DNA from: Planctomycetota bacterium
Lineage (GTDB): Bacteria; Planctomycetota; PUPC01; JACPCR01
Assembly (NCBI GenBank): GCA_016179685.1
Contig: JACPCR010000075.1
Span: 1-64,000, forward strand
Reading direction: 5' to 3'
DNA length: 64,000 nt
A program made the position numbers and the translations under genes. Numbering within the stretch: the stretch's first letter is position 1; each line of letters opens with the position of its first letter. This document shows, piece after piece, positions 7,856 through 16,679 of this stretch. The notes beneath the pieces were generated by a model. It did no database searches, was not told the DNA's origin, and saw only the letters and a list, made by a program, of their open reading frames with translations.

Positions 7856-9797
7856 GTCCCACCGGCAGTGGCCGGCGCAGAGGCATCACCCGTCCCGCCG
7901 TAAGATGAAGGCAAGAGGACTTTCCGTCCATCTCGCAGGTGATGCGAAAGCGCCCCTCGGCCTCTCGGGCTGCGGTGAAACGCGGGGCGCGTTCGCCCGA
8001 GCGCCTCGGGCAAAAGACCGTCAGAATCTCGGCGACGGGCGCGCCGACGGACACCCGCACCTGGGGCCGGCCGAAGCTGTCCGCCAGGCCCAGCCGGGCC
8101 GGGTCGGGCCACAACACCAGGGCCTCGCAGCGGTGCGTCCGGCCTTCGAGCACGAAGCCCTGGGCCACGATCCGAACGCGATGGTCCGGGCTGGTGTGCC
8201 AGAGGCATTCGGCCAGGAACGGACGCCCGTCCTTTTCCACGACGTCCAGGACGGCGAGGAAGGGAGCGGGTCCCCCGCGGACCAGGGCAACGCGGCGGAG
8301 TGCCCGGCGCACCCGGTGGTCCGGCCCGGTGCATGAAGACGCGTCCCCCAGAGAGGAATCAAAATCCTCCTGATGCTGGAACTCGACCAGCTCGCCCTCG
8401 GCCCAGCCCGGGGCGGCCACGACGCCCCGCTGGTTCATCCCATCGACGAGCACGGCATTGTGCGCGGCGGTCAGGCCGAACCAGCGGTCCACGGGCTGGC
8501 TCGCGTCCGCCCAGGGGTGGCCGTATCCCGCGTCGATGAGGAAGGCCTCGCCGAGCGCGTAGAGGCTCACGTGGTTGAAGTCGCCCTGCCGGTGGCAGTA
8601 CAGCTCCTGCCGGCCGCAGAAGTGCGAGGCGAAGAGGTCATCCGCCTCCCAGCCGCTCCGCATCGAGGCCACGCCGCGGACGGGGAAGGCGTGGGAACGC
8701 GAGTAACCCAGCTCCTCGGGCGTGCACACGGGCGCGTCGTCCCGCCAGTGGATCAAGAAAGGGAGAAAGGAGCTGAGGCTGAAGCTTCCGGGCTCCCAAT
8801 CCTCGCCCTCGAGCCAGGGGTCGAGCCGGGCAGGATGCAGGTCGAGCCTCCGGGCGAGCCAGGGGAGGAGGTCGCCGCGCCCGCTGCCGAGGAGGTGGAG
8901 GCAGCCGGCAACGCTGCCGTTGGGGATTCGGGTGTCGTTGAGGTCATGGGCGGATACGCCTCCGGGCAGCAATTCGTAGAGCAGGTATTCCAGGAAGCGC
9001 TCGAAGCGGTTGTTGGTCAGGAGGTTGGGCCCGCCGCGCCGGCGGAGGATTTCTGCGGCGAAGGCGGCGAAGGCGATGCGGCCCGCGTAGCCGGGCCCCT
9101 CGTAGGGCGCCCCGTCCTGATCGAAGCTGAGGAATAGGTATTTCTCGATGTCAATGGCCGCCTGGGAAGCGGCGGCCTCCGCGTCCCACCCGTCCGCGTC
9201 GCCCTCGAGCGCCAGGGCGAAGAAGAACGGCACGAGCAGGCCGGCGATGCCTCGGTTGTTCGCTACCTGCGCCTGGTCGAACGCCCTGGATTCCTTCGCC
9301 AGCTCGACGCACTCGCGGGCGTAAGCGGCGAACCGGGCGCGGTCTCCCGGACTGAAGCGGTCGTAGCAGACATCGTAGACCCAGCTCAGGCACTGGGCGA
9401 ACTTGCCCTTATCGTGGCCGGGACCCCGCCGCCAGCCGGAATTCGGCGCGCCGTAGGAAAGGCTCTTCACGTCGGCGAGACCGTGTTCGATGACGGCCAG
9501 CACCGCCTCCCGAGCGAAGTCGCCGTGGGCCGCGTCACCCGTGAATGCATAGGCCGTCGCCAGCGCGTCCAGGGTCGGAATCACCGTGAAGATTCCCGTG
9601 CGCTCCCGCCAAATCCTTTGCGTGCGCTCGCGGAAATCCAGGTAGGCGCGGTGTCCAGGCGTGCGGAAGGCCTCGCAGGCCAATTCGAGGCGGCGCAGCA
9701 TCCGGCCTCGCAGGCCGTGGCGCGCCTGCTGCCGGAGGCCGTCCAGCTCATCAGCGCTGAAGAGCAGCCGCGGATGTTGCCCAGGTTGAGGCCTCAT
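7842..9797 (-). CDS. Heparinase II/III-family polysaccharide lyase
   Basis: A 651-residue protein with an N-terminal alpha/alpha toroid (HPRLLFSADEL start, LSWVYDVCYDRFS, NNRGIAGLL) and a C-terminal beta-sandwich carrying the heparinase II/III signature around residues 404-450 (GDFNHVSLYALGEAFLIDAGYG and AAHNAVLVDG). Enzymes of this family cleave uronic-acid-containing polysaccharides by beta-elimination. The ATG at 9797 overlaps the stop of the upstream esterase as ATGA, so the two are translationally coupled. No signal peptide is visible with this start, so it may act on imported oligosaccharides. Substrate is not predictable. Confidence 0.85.
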   Translation of the reverse strand: MRPQPGQHPRLLFSADELDGLRQQARHGLRGRMLRRLELACEAFRTPGHRAYLDFRERTQRIWRERTGIFTVIPTLDALATAYAFTGDAAHGDFAREAVLAVIEHGLADVKSLSYGAPNSGWRRGPGHDKGKFAQCLSWVYDVCYDRFSPGDRARFAAYARECVELAKESRAFDQAQVANNRGIAGLLVPFFFALALEGDADGWDAEAAASQAAIDIEKYLFLSFDQDGAPYEGPGYAGRIAFAAFAAEILRRRGGPNLLTNNRFERFLEYLLYELLPGGVSAHDLNDTRIPNGSVAGCLHLLGSGRGDLLPWLARRLDLHPARLDPWLEGEDWEPGSFSLSSFLPFLIHWRDDAPVCTPEELGYSRSHAFPVRGVASMRSGWEADDLFASHFCGRQELYCHRQGDFNHVSLYALGEAFLIDAGYGHPWADASQPVDRWFGLTAAHNAVLVDGMNQRGVVAAPGWAEGELVEFQHQEDFDSSLGDASSCTGPDHRVRRALRRVALVRGGPAPFLAVLDVVEKDGRPFLAECLWHTSPDHRVRIVAQGFVLEGRTHRCEALVLWPDPARLGLADSFGRPQVRVSVGAPVAEILTVFCPRRSGERAPRFTAAREAEGRFRITCEMDGKSSCLHLTAGRVMPLRRPLPVGLEVS

Positions 9798-11674
9798 TCC
9801 GGCACCACGATGGGCATGGCGTAGTGTTCCGGCCCGCGGGCCAGGAGTGACGGCGGAATCCGCAGGCGCTCGAAGCGAAGGAAGATGCCCCAGGCCTTGC
9901 ACTGGTTCGTCCCGAGTCCGATGAGGACCTGGTGCTGGCCAGGCTCGGCGTCGAAGGTCGCCCGGCCCTTGTCTTCCCAGGCCGGATTGACGCCCTTCGG
10001 GTCCCAGAAGATTTCCCGGCCGTCGACCCAGACCTTGACGGGTCCGTCGTATCCCACGCAGGCGGCCAGCCTCATCTTTTCGGACACATCGATGCGGCAG
10101 GCGAAGTAGACGAGAAGGTCTTGCGGCGCCAGCTTCCCCAGCTCGAGGTGCAGGTCGCAGAATCGCGCCGGGAACTCCATCTTGCGCCAGGGCAGAGAGG
10201 CCAGGTTGCCCGGATACGCCAGGCCCGTGAGGTCGCCCGCGCCGACCAGAGGCTCGGTCACCCTGAGGGTCTGGACGAAGGGCGTCATGGCGCGCCTTTG
10301 ACCCGTCGAGGGGATGGGCCCGAACACGGGAAGGGCGCGGTCACCTTCGTCCGTGATGTTGCACACGGGATTGAGCCCGTGTCCGTACCAGAGGCTGTGA
10401 TCGCTCGCCTGGCCCGGCCCGAAGGTGGTCCGCAAGATGGCCCGCCGGCCGTCGAGGCGGACGTCGAAGAGACAGGGCTGGCCCGAGGCATCCAGAACCT
10501 CGAAGCCCACGGGCCGGCCTCCGGAGACCAGCCGGCCATGCACGCGGTCGAATTCGACGACGAGGCAGACCAAGCCCTGGGGCTTGGAAAGCTCCGTGGT
10601 CACGCGCTTCAAACGAATCGGAAGCCTCCCGGCCCCTGCGCCTCCGGCCATCGCGTGCATCGCCTGCGCCAGCCTCACCCCTAAGCGGTTCATGTCCTTC
10701 CCGCCCACATGGATCGTATCCTCGAGCGTCAGGTCGATGGCCGGCACCACCGCCAGGTTCTTCACCTCGTCCCCAAGTTGGCGCTGCTGCTCCTGGATCG
10801 AGTTCCAGAACGGCGCGGCGATCCACGCGCCGATGAACCGGGAGAGCTGGACAATGGCGACGGGGAGGCCCGGATGGCGGGCGTCCCGGCGCAGGGCCCG
10901 GATGAACTGCTTCATGCGGCCCGTGTAGAGCGCCGCCGCCTCCGCACTCGCGTCGCTTTCCCCCTGATACCAGATCAGCCCCGCGGCCTTGCCACCGTTC
11001 TTCTCGAGCCGGCGAATCATGGCCCCGTAGAGGCTCCTGCCGCCCTCCGCCTTCCGCGCCGGGTCCCATTGCGTCATGCTCGTGCCCCCGTGCGCGCACG
11101 CGAGGAGTCCCTGCGGCACGCCGGTGCGGCGAAACAGCTCCTGGCCGAAGGCGACTGCGGGGCCGAGCCCGTGGGTCGTATTCACGGCTGGACGCACACC
11201 CCCGCAGAGATCAATGTGAACCGGGTCCACGCACGCCCACATGTTGTGAATCGGGTCCTTGGCGACGTCCCAGCGATCATCCATGGTGCATGCCCGGACC
11301 ATGGGCTTGCGGGCCGGCGCGTGTCCGATGAGCCCGCACCCCTGCATGTTGGATTGCCCGCCGACCAGCCAGACGTCGCCGACGAGCACGTCGCGGACCG
11401 TGAGGCGGTCAACCACCTTGTCTCGTCTCTGCACCTGGAGATCAAGGGTGTAGGGACCTCCCGTCGGCAGGCCTTCCACCGTGGCCCGGAAGCGCCCGTG
11501 ACGGGCGCGGCCGATACGGCGGGCGTCCCAGCCCGGAAGGAGCCGGCCTTTGCGGCTGGCTCGGACGAGGACCTCGCCGCCGTCGGACACCGTGCCGGCG
11601 ATGGCGGCCTCGCTGCGGCCGCGTGAGTTCCGTTGAAGAACCATGTGGTCGAACAGACCGGATAGAATTTCCAT
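9794..11674 (-). CDS. Sialate O-acetylesterase-like SGNH hydrolase
   Basis: A 626-residue SGNH-type esterase. The nucleophile block LVGGQSNMQG is at about 104-112 with Ser108; a later WYQGESDA block and a C-terminal HVGGKDMNRLG segment carry the other conserved residues of the DUF303/SASA family. N- and C-terminal beta-domains flank the catalytic core. The family removes O-acetyl groups from sugars. It directly precedes and overlaps the heparinase-like lyase, which suggests joint attack on an acetylated, uronic-acid-containing glycan. The ATG at 11674 begins the protein at the first family-like residues (LSGLFDHMVLQR). Confidence 0.85.
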   Translation of the reverse strand: MEILSGLFDHMVLQRNSRGRSEAAIAGTVSDGGEVLVRASRKGRLLPGWDARRIGRARHGRFRATVEGLPTGGPYTLDLQVQRRDKVVDRLTVRDVLVGDVWLVGGQSNMQGCGLIGHAPARKPMVRACTMDDRWDVAKDPIHNMWACVDPVHIDLCGGVRPAVNTTHGLGPAVAFGQELFRRTGVPQGLLACAHGGTSMTQWDPARKAEGGRSLYGAMIRRLEKNGGKAAGLIWYQGESDASAEAAALYTGRMKQFIRALRRDARHPGLPVAIVQLSRFIGAWIAAPFWNSIQEQQRQLGDEVKNLAVVPAIDLTLEDTIHVGGKDMNRLGVRLAQAMHAMAGGAGAGRLPIRLKRVTTELSKPQGLVCLVVEFDRVHGRLVSGGRPVGFEVLDASGQPCLFDVRLDGRRAILRTTFGPGQASDHSLWYGHGLNPVCNITDEGDRALPVFGPIPSTGQRRAMTPFVQTLRVTEPLVGAGDLTGLAYPGNLASLPWRKMEFPARFCDLHLELGKLAPQDLLVYFACRIDVSEKMRLAACVGYDGPVKVWVDGREIFWDPKGVNPAWEDKGRATFDAEPGQHQVLIGLGTNQCKAWGIFLRFERLRIPPSLLARGPEHYAMPIVVPE

Positions 11675-11869
11675 GAAGGGGATACCTCGGGTTCACCAAA
11701 AGTCGCTTATTTTCAGGAAAGGCCCCCGAAAAGGCAAGTTGCTCTTTCGCGCGGCCAACCGCCGGAGATGTCGAAATTCCGAGCCATATGGGATTGCGGG
11801 AATCATCCCCCTTTAGTAATGTCCCAACTCTTCTCATTCGGGAACTTCAGGTCCACAAAGGCCATGGAA

Positions 11870-12510
11870 TCGGCTGGTCAGGATATCCGCAGCCGGCGCC
11901 GTCCCGGCGCGCGTTTTGCCGCGGGGCTGCGCGCCGCGAGCCTGATCGCTTGGCTCGCGCTGGACCCGGCCATGAACCGCTATCACCAGTGGAAATTCGA
12001 GCACGGGACGACGGATCAACGGCTCAATGCCGAAGCTTCCTTCATCCGAAGGGGCTTCCGTTCAATCCCTTACCGCGCCCAACATCTGGGGAATGCCGAT
12101 CCGGAGATCGGCGCCTTTTCCGCAGACCCAAGGTGCTGTCGTCTCTTCCGTACAAACGGGGCCGCTACCTCAAGAGCTAAACCAGCCCGCTCCATGAGGA
12201 ATACGAGAACCGTGGAGAATTGCCCTGCCCGCTCGAACACCCCGATGTGGAAGCGCGTCTGTCGCACAGGCAATGGGTCATCGGGCTGCACTGGAACGGC
12301 GTCTGCCCAGCCTATCCGGCCAACGAGCTGGAAAAGGCCGGCGGATTGGTTCGAGACCGCACAGGCGACCAGGAGGTTTTAGTCCAGCACCTGCCGGCGG
12401 ACGGGCTCTTCATCGTGCGGGACGTCCGGGGCGAGGTCGTGCCCGCAATCGCTGGCTACTGGTTCGTCCGGCACGCCTGCCATCCGGAGACGGGGCTCTA
12501 CCGCAGCTAA
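11870..12510 (+). pseudogene. Decayed DUF3179-like gene
   Basis: Two fragments in different frames read as one broken protein. The first (about 11870-12110) contains a hydrophobic segment and WKFEHGTTDQRLNAE. The second (12220-12510) contains WVIGLHWNGVCPAYPANELEKAG, DQEVLV and IAGYWFVRHACHPETGLYR, the pattern of DUF3179 proteins. The connecting part needs at least one frameshift and no single frame spans it. Its 3' end overlaps the convergent prepilin gene by 4 bp. A sequencing error could also explain the shift. Confidence 0.45.
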
Positions 12511-13133
12511 TTTTGAAGGACGCTTTCGGGAAACCACTTCCCCTTTTTCTTGCCTTTCCCTGCGCCCTTGCCCTTCCCGCCTCCGCCTCCGCCTGTCCCG
12601 GCCCCTACGTCGGCCTCGCCCCATTCGACGTGCGCGTCGAAGAAGAGCAGGTACGACCCGTCATCATGGTTGTCCGGATCGTTCGTATCATCGCTCATCA
12701 TCAGGGTGTTGGTGGGCATGCGAGCGGTGACAACGCCGATCATTCCATTCCGGCCGGCGTAAGAGACGTCCGAGGGGCCTAGGGGGGTGAACTTGCGCCC
12801 CAGGATGGCTCCGCTCCGGTGATCATCCACGGTGCTGGGGCAGATGAAAATTTCGGGGTCCTGGATGAGTGCGCCCCAGTAGAGGGAGACGATCCACTGG
12901 GCGCCATTGAAGGACGCCGAGCGCGTCCCGGGCCAGCTATAGAACCGGCCGCGCCCGTAATGGTCCACGTACTGGATCATCGCCGTGCCGAGCTGCCGCA
13001 GATTATTGGAGCATTTCGCTTTCCGGGCGAGCTCGCGAGCATTGGCCAGAAGCGGAAGAAGGATTCCCGCCAGGATGGCGATGACACCCATCACCACCAG
13101 CAATTCGATCAAGGAGAATGCCCTGCGCCCCAT
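12507..13133 (-). CDS. Type IV pilin/pseudopilin-like protein with N-methylation motif
   Basis: A 208-residue protein starting [23 protein letters not shown], the prepilin leader and hydrophobic helix cleaved by prepilin peptidase (here between A and F instead of the common G and F). The next segment, [19 protein letters not shown], and the late [11 protein letters not shown] motif match the many DUF1559-like/prepilin-type proteins of planctomycetes and relatives. The tail is glycine- and lysine-rich. ATG 13133 follows GAGAAAG; a GTG at 13148 is possible. Exact role (type II secretion pseudopilin or surface protein) is unknown. No other secretion genes are adjacent. Confidence 0.85.
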   Translation of the reverse strand: MGRRAFSLIELLVVMGVIAILAGILLPLLANARELARKAKCSNNLRQLGTAMIQYVDHYGRGRFYSWPGTRSASFNGAQWIVSLYWGALIQDPEIFICPSTVDDHRSGAILGRKFTPLGPSDVSYAGRNGMIGVVTARMPTNTLMMSDDTNDPDNHDDGSYLLFFDAHVEWGEADVGAGTGGGGGGKGKGAGKGKKKGKWFPESVLQN

Positions 13134-13163
13134 ACGATTCTTTCTCACGCGTACCCGGGCTTC

Positions 13164-13685
13164 TTACCCGCTCTCCCGCGGCATCGGAGGCGGCTCAGAG
13201 GTTCCCACGCCATCTTCTTTTTGACTCGGGCAGGCTTGGCTTGGCCTCTGGCGCGCCATGACCTCCAGGGTCTCGTTCAGCTCGTCCACGAGATCATGGA
13301 GCAGGTCGGTCTGCCGTATCCGGATGGGCTGGCTGAAATCTCCTTGACGGGCCCGTTCCAGGCCCCGGTAAATGGGTATCAGGGGACCCGCGATCCGGTG
13401 GGAGAGGCGGATGCCGTACCACGCCATGAAGGCGATGAACGCGGGCACGCCGAGCCCGATGAGAAGCAGTGAGGAGAGATTGGGGCTGATGACCCATTTC
13501 AGGACCGAGGAAAGGTCCCCGGCGCCGGAACTGACTCCGGCCGCAATGAGCCCAGCAGCAAAGGTGATCAGGGCGCCCAGGATGCCCGATCCGACGGAGA
13601 TCAGGATAATGGCGCGCGTGAAGGGCCACTGAATCTTGCGGTTGACCCAGTACTGGCGTCTCTGGGCTGGCATCGGTCGAGGCAT
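13164..13685 (-). CDS. Two-helix membrane protein with HAMP-like domain
   Basis: About 173 residues: an N-terminal basic stretch, a first membrane helix (ILISVGSGILGALITFAAGLI), a second (LLLIGLGVPAFIAFMAWY) and a short HAMP-type linker (LSHRIAGPLIPIYRGLERARQGDFSQPI) followed by a helix with RQTDLLHDLVDELN. It matches small HAMP-only signalling-like proteins often found near prepilin genes. There is no kinase or methyl-accepting domain. It lies directly upstream of the prepilin-like gene on the same strand (about 30 bp), so the two may be one operon. ATG 13685 was chosen because the upstream residues are not protein-like. Confidence 0.7.
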   Translation of the reverse strand: MPRPMPAQRRQYWVNRKIQWPFTRAIILISVGSGILGALITFAAGLIAAGVSSGAGDLSSVLKWVISPNLSSLLLIGLGVPAFIAFMAWYGIRLSHRIAGPLIPIYRGLERARQGDFSQPIRIRQTDLLHDLVDELNETLEVMARQRPSQACPSQKEDGVGTSEPPPMPRESG

Positions 13686-13734
13686 GACGAGATGTTCTTC
13701 ACCCGTGCTCCCGGGAAGCAAAGAAGATATCCTA

Positions 13735-13915
13735 GGCGGGCGAAGCCCGCAACCCTACAAGGGTGCAAAAGGTGTCAGGATTCCCGCCAGACTTGTCCCA
13801 GTGGGAGGCGGGTCAGGAATCAACTGACACCCGACCCGCCTGCGGCAGGACACCTTTCAACTTCTCCGCCGGGTGCCCGCCGGGTGCCCACGAAGTGGGC
13901 GCGGCGCGGAGAAGT
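13735..13915. repeat. Composite palindromic repeat family C, copy 1, with downstream hairpin
   Basis: The block 13735-13755 (GGCGGGCGAAGCCCGCAACC) and the 32-nt hairpin unit at 13783-13814 (CCCGCC stem, GACTTGTCCCAGTGGGA loop, GGCGGG stem) recur at 38242-38262 and 38283-38314. A further long hairpin at about 13861-13915 pairs CTTCTCCGC with GCGGAGAAG and has an inner GTGCCCAC/GTGGGCGC stem. It lies between the HIT gene end and the HAMP gene start. Confidence 0.7.
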
Positions 13916-13964
13916 GACGCCCTTAGACTTTAAAACGTTTTTCCAAGTTTGAAGCCCGAAGCGT

Positions 13965-14309
13965 TTAGCCGGGCGGCCACCGCATGGGGCGGCCGCCGAG
14001 GAGGTGGAAATGAACGTGGAAGACGGACTGTCCCGCGCCCTCCAGGCAATTCACGACGATCCGGTAGCCGGACTGATCGAGACCTTTGTCCCGGGCCAGG
14101 CGGCTGGCGACGGAAAAAAGCTTGCCGATGGCCGCCTGGTCGTTCTCATCGAGGTCAAGGATCGTTGCCCGGTGTCTCCGAGGAATCAAGAGAATATGGA
14201 CCGGGGCTTGAGGATGAATGTCGTTGATCGCGAAGAGGTCCGGGTCCTCATACACCTTGGGCACCTTGAGGTCTCCCGAAACCATCCTGCAGAAAAGGCA
14301 TTCACTCAT
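13965..14309 (-). CDS. HIT-family nucleotide hydrolase
   Basis: A 114-residue histidine-triad protein. It starts MSECLFCRMVSGD, the usual CxFC zinc-site start of bacterial HIT proteins, and ends with the catalytic HVHFHLLGG triad. Such enzymes hydrolyse nucleotide phosphoramidates or dinucleotide polyphosphates in the cytoplasm. The ATG overlaps the stop codon of the upstream TPR gene as ATGA and is preceded by AGGTGA, so both are one transcript and coupled. Length is typical. Confidence 0.9.
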   Translation of the reverse strand: MSECLFCRMVSGDLKVPKVYEDPDLFAINDIHPQAPVHILLIPRRHRATILDLDENDQAAIGKLFSVASRLARDKGLDQSGYRIVVNCLEGAGQSVFHVHFHLLGGRPMRWPPG

Positions 14310-15337
14310 GGGGTCACCTGTGCCAGAACGGAAGCATTTCGGGAACGAGGCAGCAGCTCGGTCTCCTCGGCCTGCAATTCTTCGAGCCGCCGGCGTTCCC
14401 GATAGACCCCGAAGGCTCGGCTGTCGCGTTCCCCCATTCGCTCCTCGGCCCAGGCGAGGTCCTCCTCGGATGGCGACATGTCCGGCCGGACCGACGACGA
14501 TATTTGAAGACACCAGCGGAAGAGGCGGGCGTCCTCGACGAGGACGAGTCGGCCGTGTTGCCGGGCGATCGGTTCGAGGTCGCGGGCGCGTCGAATGAGA
14601 TTCTGGAGGCTGAGGGCGGAGGGAAGGGGCGGCAGGGAGAGGACGGCTTCGAGCCAGCATTGGACCAGGAGATTCTCCCGTGCCAACTCGGCGCTCATCC
14701 CGGTGCTTTCGAGCTTTTTCTGGACTCCGGCGATTCCGGGATGGGAAAAACAGGTGAAGCCGCAACGGAGGGGTTCATAAAGGAGAGCGAGGCCATAGGA
14801 GCGTTCGGCCGCTTCGGCCTGCCCCAGCCGGTATTCCGCTTCGGCCAGGGGCCCGTAGATCGAGGAGGATTCGGGGTTTTCTCCGGCGGCCAAGCGCAAT
14901 TCCCGGGCTGCGTCTCCGTATTGTTCGATCTCGAGAAAAAGGAAGCCGAGGTGGACCCCGTGGAGGGACTTGCGGCCGGAGGCCAGCATCCCGCCGAGAA
15001 TCCGTCTCAGGATGCCGCGTCTCAGGCATCGATAGAGGCGGGTGTCCAGAATCCGGTATCGTCCCGCGTCCTTCTCGACCCTCCTCCACCAGGCGAACCA
15101 GTCCTCTCCGGTCGGCGCGTCAGCCCGGGGCCGGCAGCGGGCCAGCCACTGGAGGGAGGAAAGCACATTGACCACTTCCGAGTCGGTCGGAAAGACCTTC
15201 AGGTATTCTTTGAACGCGGCGATAGCCTCGTCGAGGCGAATCGCTTCCACGCCGGTGTAAGCCCGGGAAAGTTGTACCAGCGCCGGGTCGAACAGCGGGA
15301 GATCGGATTCCCCGGAATCTCGAGCCATCTTTTTCAT
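14306..15337 (-). CDS. TPR-repeat protein
   Basis: About 343 residues, helical, with TPR-like repeats at about 25-60 (LDEAIAAFKEYLKVFPTDSEVVNVL) and 140-200 (FLEIEQYGDAARELRLAAGENPES; LAEAEYRLGQAEAAERSYGLALL). No signal peptide. Such proteins are scaffolds; the partner is unknown. The C-terminal third (ERMGERDSRAFGVYRERRRLEELQAEE) looks like coiled coil. It overlaps the HIT gene by 4 bp. The first ATG with a plausible context is at 15337; ATG 15328 is also possible. Confidence 0.75.
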   Translation of the reverse strand: MKKMARDSGESDLPLFDPALVQLSRAYTGVEAIRLDEAIAAFKEYLKVFPTDSEVVNVLSSLQWLARCRPRADAPTGEDWFAWWRRVEKDAGRYRILDTRLYRCLRRGILRRILGGMLASGRKSLHGVHLGFLFLEIEQYGDAARELRLAAGENPESSSIYGPLAEAEYRLGQAEAAERSYGLALLYEPLRCGFTCFSHPGIAGVQKKLESTGMSAELARENLLVQCWLEAVLSLPPLPSALSLQNLIRRARDLEPIARQHGRLVLVEDARLFRWCLQISSSVRPDMSPSEEDLAWAEERMGERDSRAFGVYRERRRLEELQAEETELLPRSRNASVLAQVTP

Positions 15338-15610
15338 GAGCACTTAGAACGAAGGAAAAGAAAGCATGACGAGGGGGATACGGACAGTGAACGCGACCCG
15401 CTTCGCACCACCGTACGTATTGTAACCGATCCCGCGTCGACTCTCCGCAAGGACTTCTTTCCTCGCTGCCTTGATCTTCCTTCGATCTTTGCCATACTTC
15501 TCGTTCCCGGTGCAGCCGGCGCGGAGGGAACGGCTGGGTCGTGGCAGTTACTCTGGCCGCCGCCGGAACGTCATTCGTTATTTTTCGAGCAAGATGAGGA
15601 GGACAAACGC

Positions 15611-16636
15611 ATGGCCTTGCGGGTGGGTCTGATCGGGCTTGGAGGGGTGGCGCGCTGGACGCACCTTCCAGCGATGGAAAAAATGGACAAGGAGAAGGCG
15701 CAGCTCGTGGCCGTTTGCGATATTAACGAGAAGACTGTCGCGGAAGTTGCGGCCAAGTATGGCATCGAGGCCTATACCGACACTCGCCGGCTTCTGGACG
15801 AGGCCCGCCTCGATGCCGCCATCGTTGGGATTCCGCCCCATCTTCATGGGGACTTGGAGGATCGGATCATCGAGCGCGGCATTCCTTTCTACATCGAAAA
15901 GCCCGCTCACAGGAGCATCGACCGAGCCATCGAGATTGCCAGAAAGGTGGAGTCGGCCGGCCTGATCGCCGGTGTGGGCTACCTGGACCGTTACCAGAGC
16001 ACCGTGGACCGGATGAAGGACTTCCTGCGGGACGATCCGTGCGGGACGTTCGTGGGCTTCTGGGTGGGCGGCATCTACAACGTGCCTTGGTGGATCAAGA
16101 AAGACCAAGGCGGGGGACAGCATTTTGAGCAGACCACGCATACCTTCGACATGGCCCGCTACCTGTTCGGCAACGTGAGAGAGGTCATTGCCAGGGGCCG
16201 CACGGGTCTGAACGCGGACATCCCGGGCTATGAGATCGAGGATGCCTCCGCGGCCACGCTGGTCTTCGAGAGCGGTCTGATGGGCACGATCTTTTCCGGC
16301 TGCTTCCAGCGGACGGGGCCGGGTCGCAACGGATTTGAGATTTTCTGCCGGCACGGAAAGCTCGAGTTTCACAACCGCAGCCACCTCATCGTGCGCCAGG
16401 GTCAGGAGGAACACCGTTATCCGAATACGGTAGACCTGGCTCTCGCCGAGGACACGGCTTTCGTCGACGCGGTCCTCCAGAAGGATATTCAGCGAATGCG
16501 GTCGCCGTATCCGGACGGCGTCAAGTCGCTGGCGTTGTCGGCTGCGGTGAGCGATTCCATGGCCACGGGGCTGCCGGTCAAGCCCAAGGTGGTGCCCGGC
16601 CCGGCCTCGCCCGGATTTCTCACTCCGGCGAGATGA
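15611..16636 (+). CDS. Gfo/Idh/MocA-family oxidoreductase
   Basis: A 341-residue NAD(P)-dependent sugar or inositol dehydrogenase-like protein. The Rossmann start GLIGLGGVARWTHLPAM and the catalytic-loop EKPAHRS motif are present, followed by the alpha/beta substrate domain with GGGQHFEQTTHTFDMARYL, which carries the family H-x3-D-type catalytic residues. The ATG at 15611 is preceded by a strong AGGAGG. An in-frame extension upstream to 14504 is antisense to the TPR gene and is not real. The stop TGA at 16634 is part of an inverted-repeat motif, and the palindrome's left arm encodes the last residues (GFLTPAR). Confidence 0.9.
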   Translation: MALRVGLIGLGGVARWTHLPAMEKMDKEKAQLVAVCDINEKTVAEVAAKYGIEAYTDTRRLLDEARLDAAIVGIPPHLHGDLEDRIIERGIPFYIEKPAHRSIDRAIEIARKVESAGLIAGVGYLDRYQSTVDRMKDFLRDDPCGTFVGFWVGGIYNVPWWIKKDQGGGQHFEQTTHTFDMARYLFGNVREVIARGRTGLNADIPGYEIEDASAATLVFESGLMGTIFSGCFQRTGPGRNGFEIFCRHGKLEFHNRSHLIVRQGQEEHRYPNTVDLALAEDTAFVDAVLQKDIQRMRSPYPDGVKSLALSAAVSDSMATGLPVKPKVVPGPASPGFLTPAR

Positions 16637-16650
16637 GAAATGTCGGCCAG
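16614..16650. repeat. Inverted repeat of motif family B at an oxidoreductase 3' end
   Basis: Left arm CCGGATTTCTCA and right arm TGAGAAATGTCGG form an imperfect hairpin around the end of the oxidoreductase gene. The right arm contributes its TGA stop codon. The same motif (consensus CTARCCCGCATTTCTCA) occurs at 5536, 23971, 32929-32973, 62582 and 62763. Confidence 0.65.
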
Positions 16651-16679
16651 ATTGAGCCACTCATGAACCAGGAGCATTC

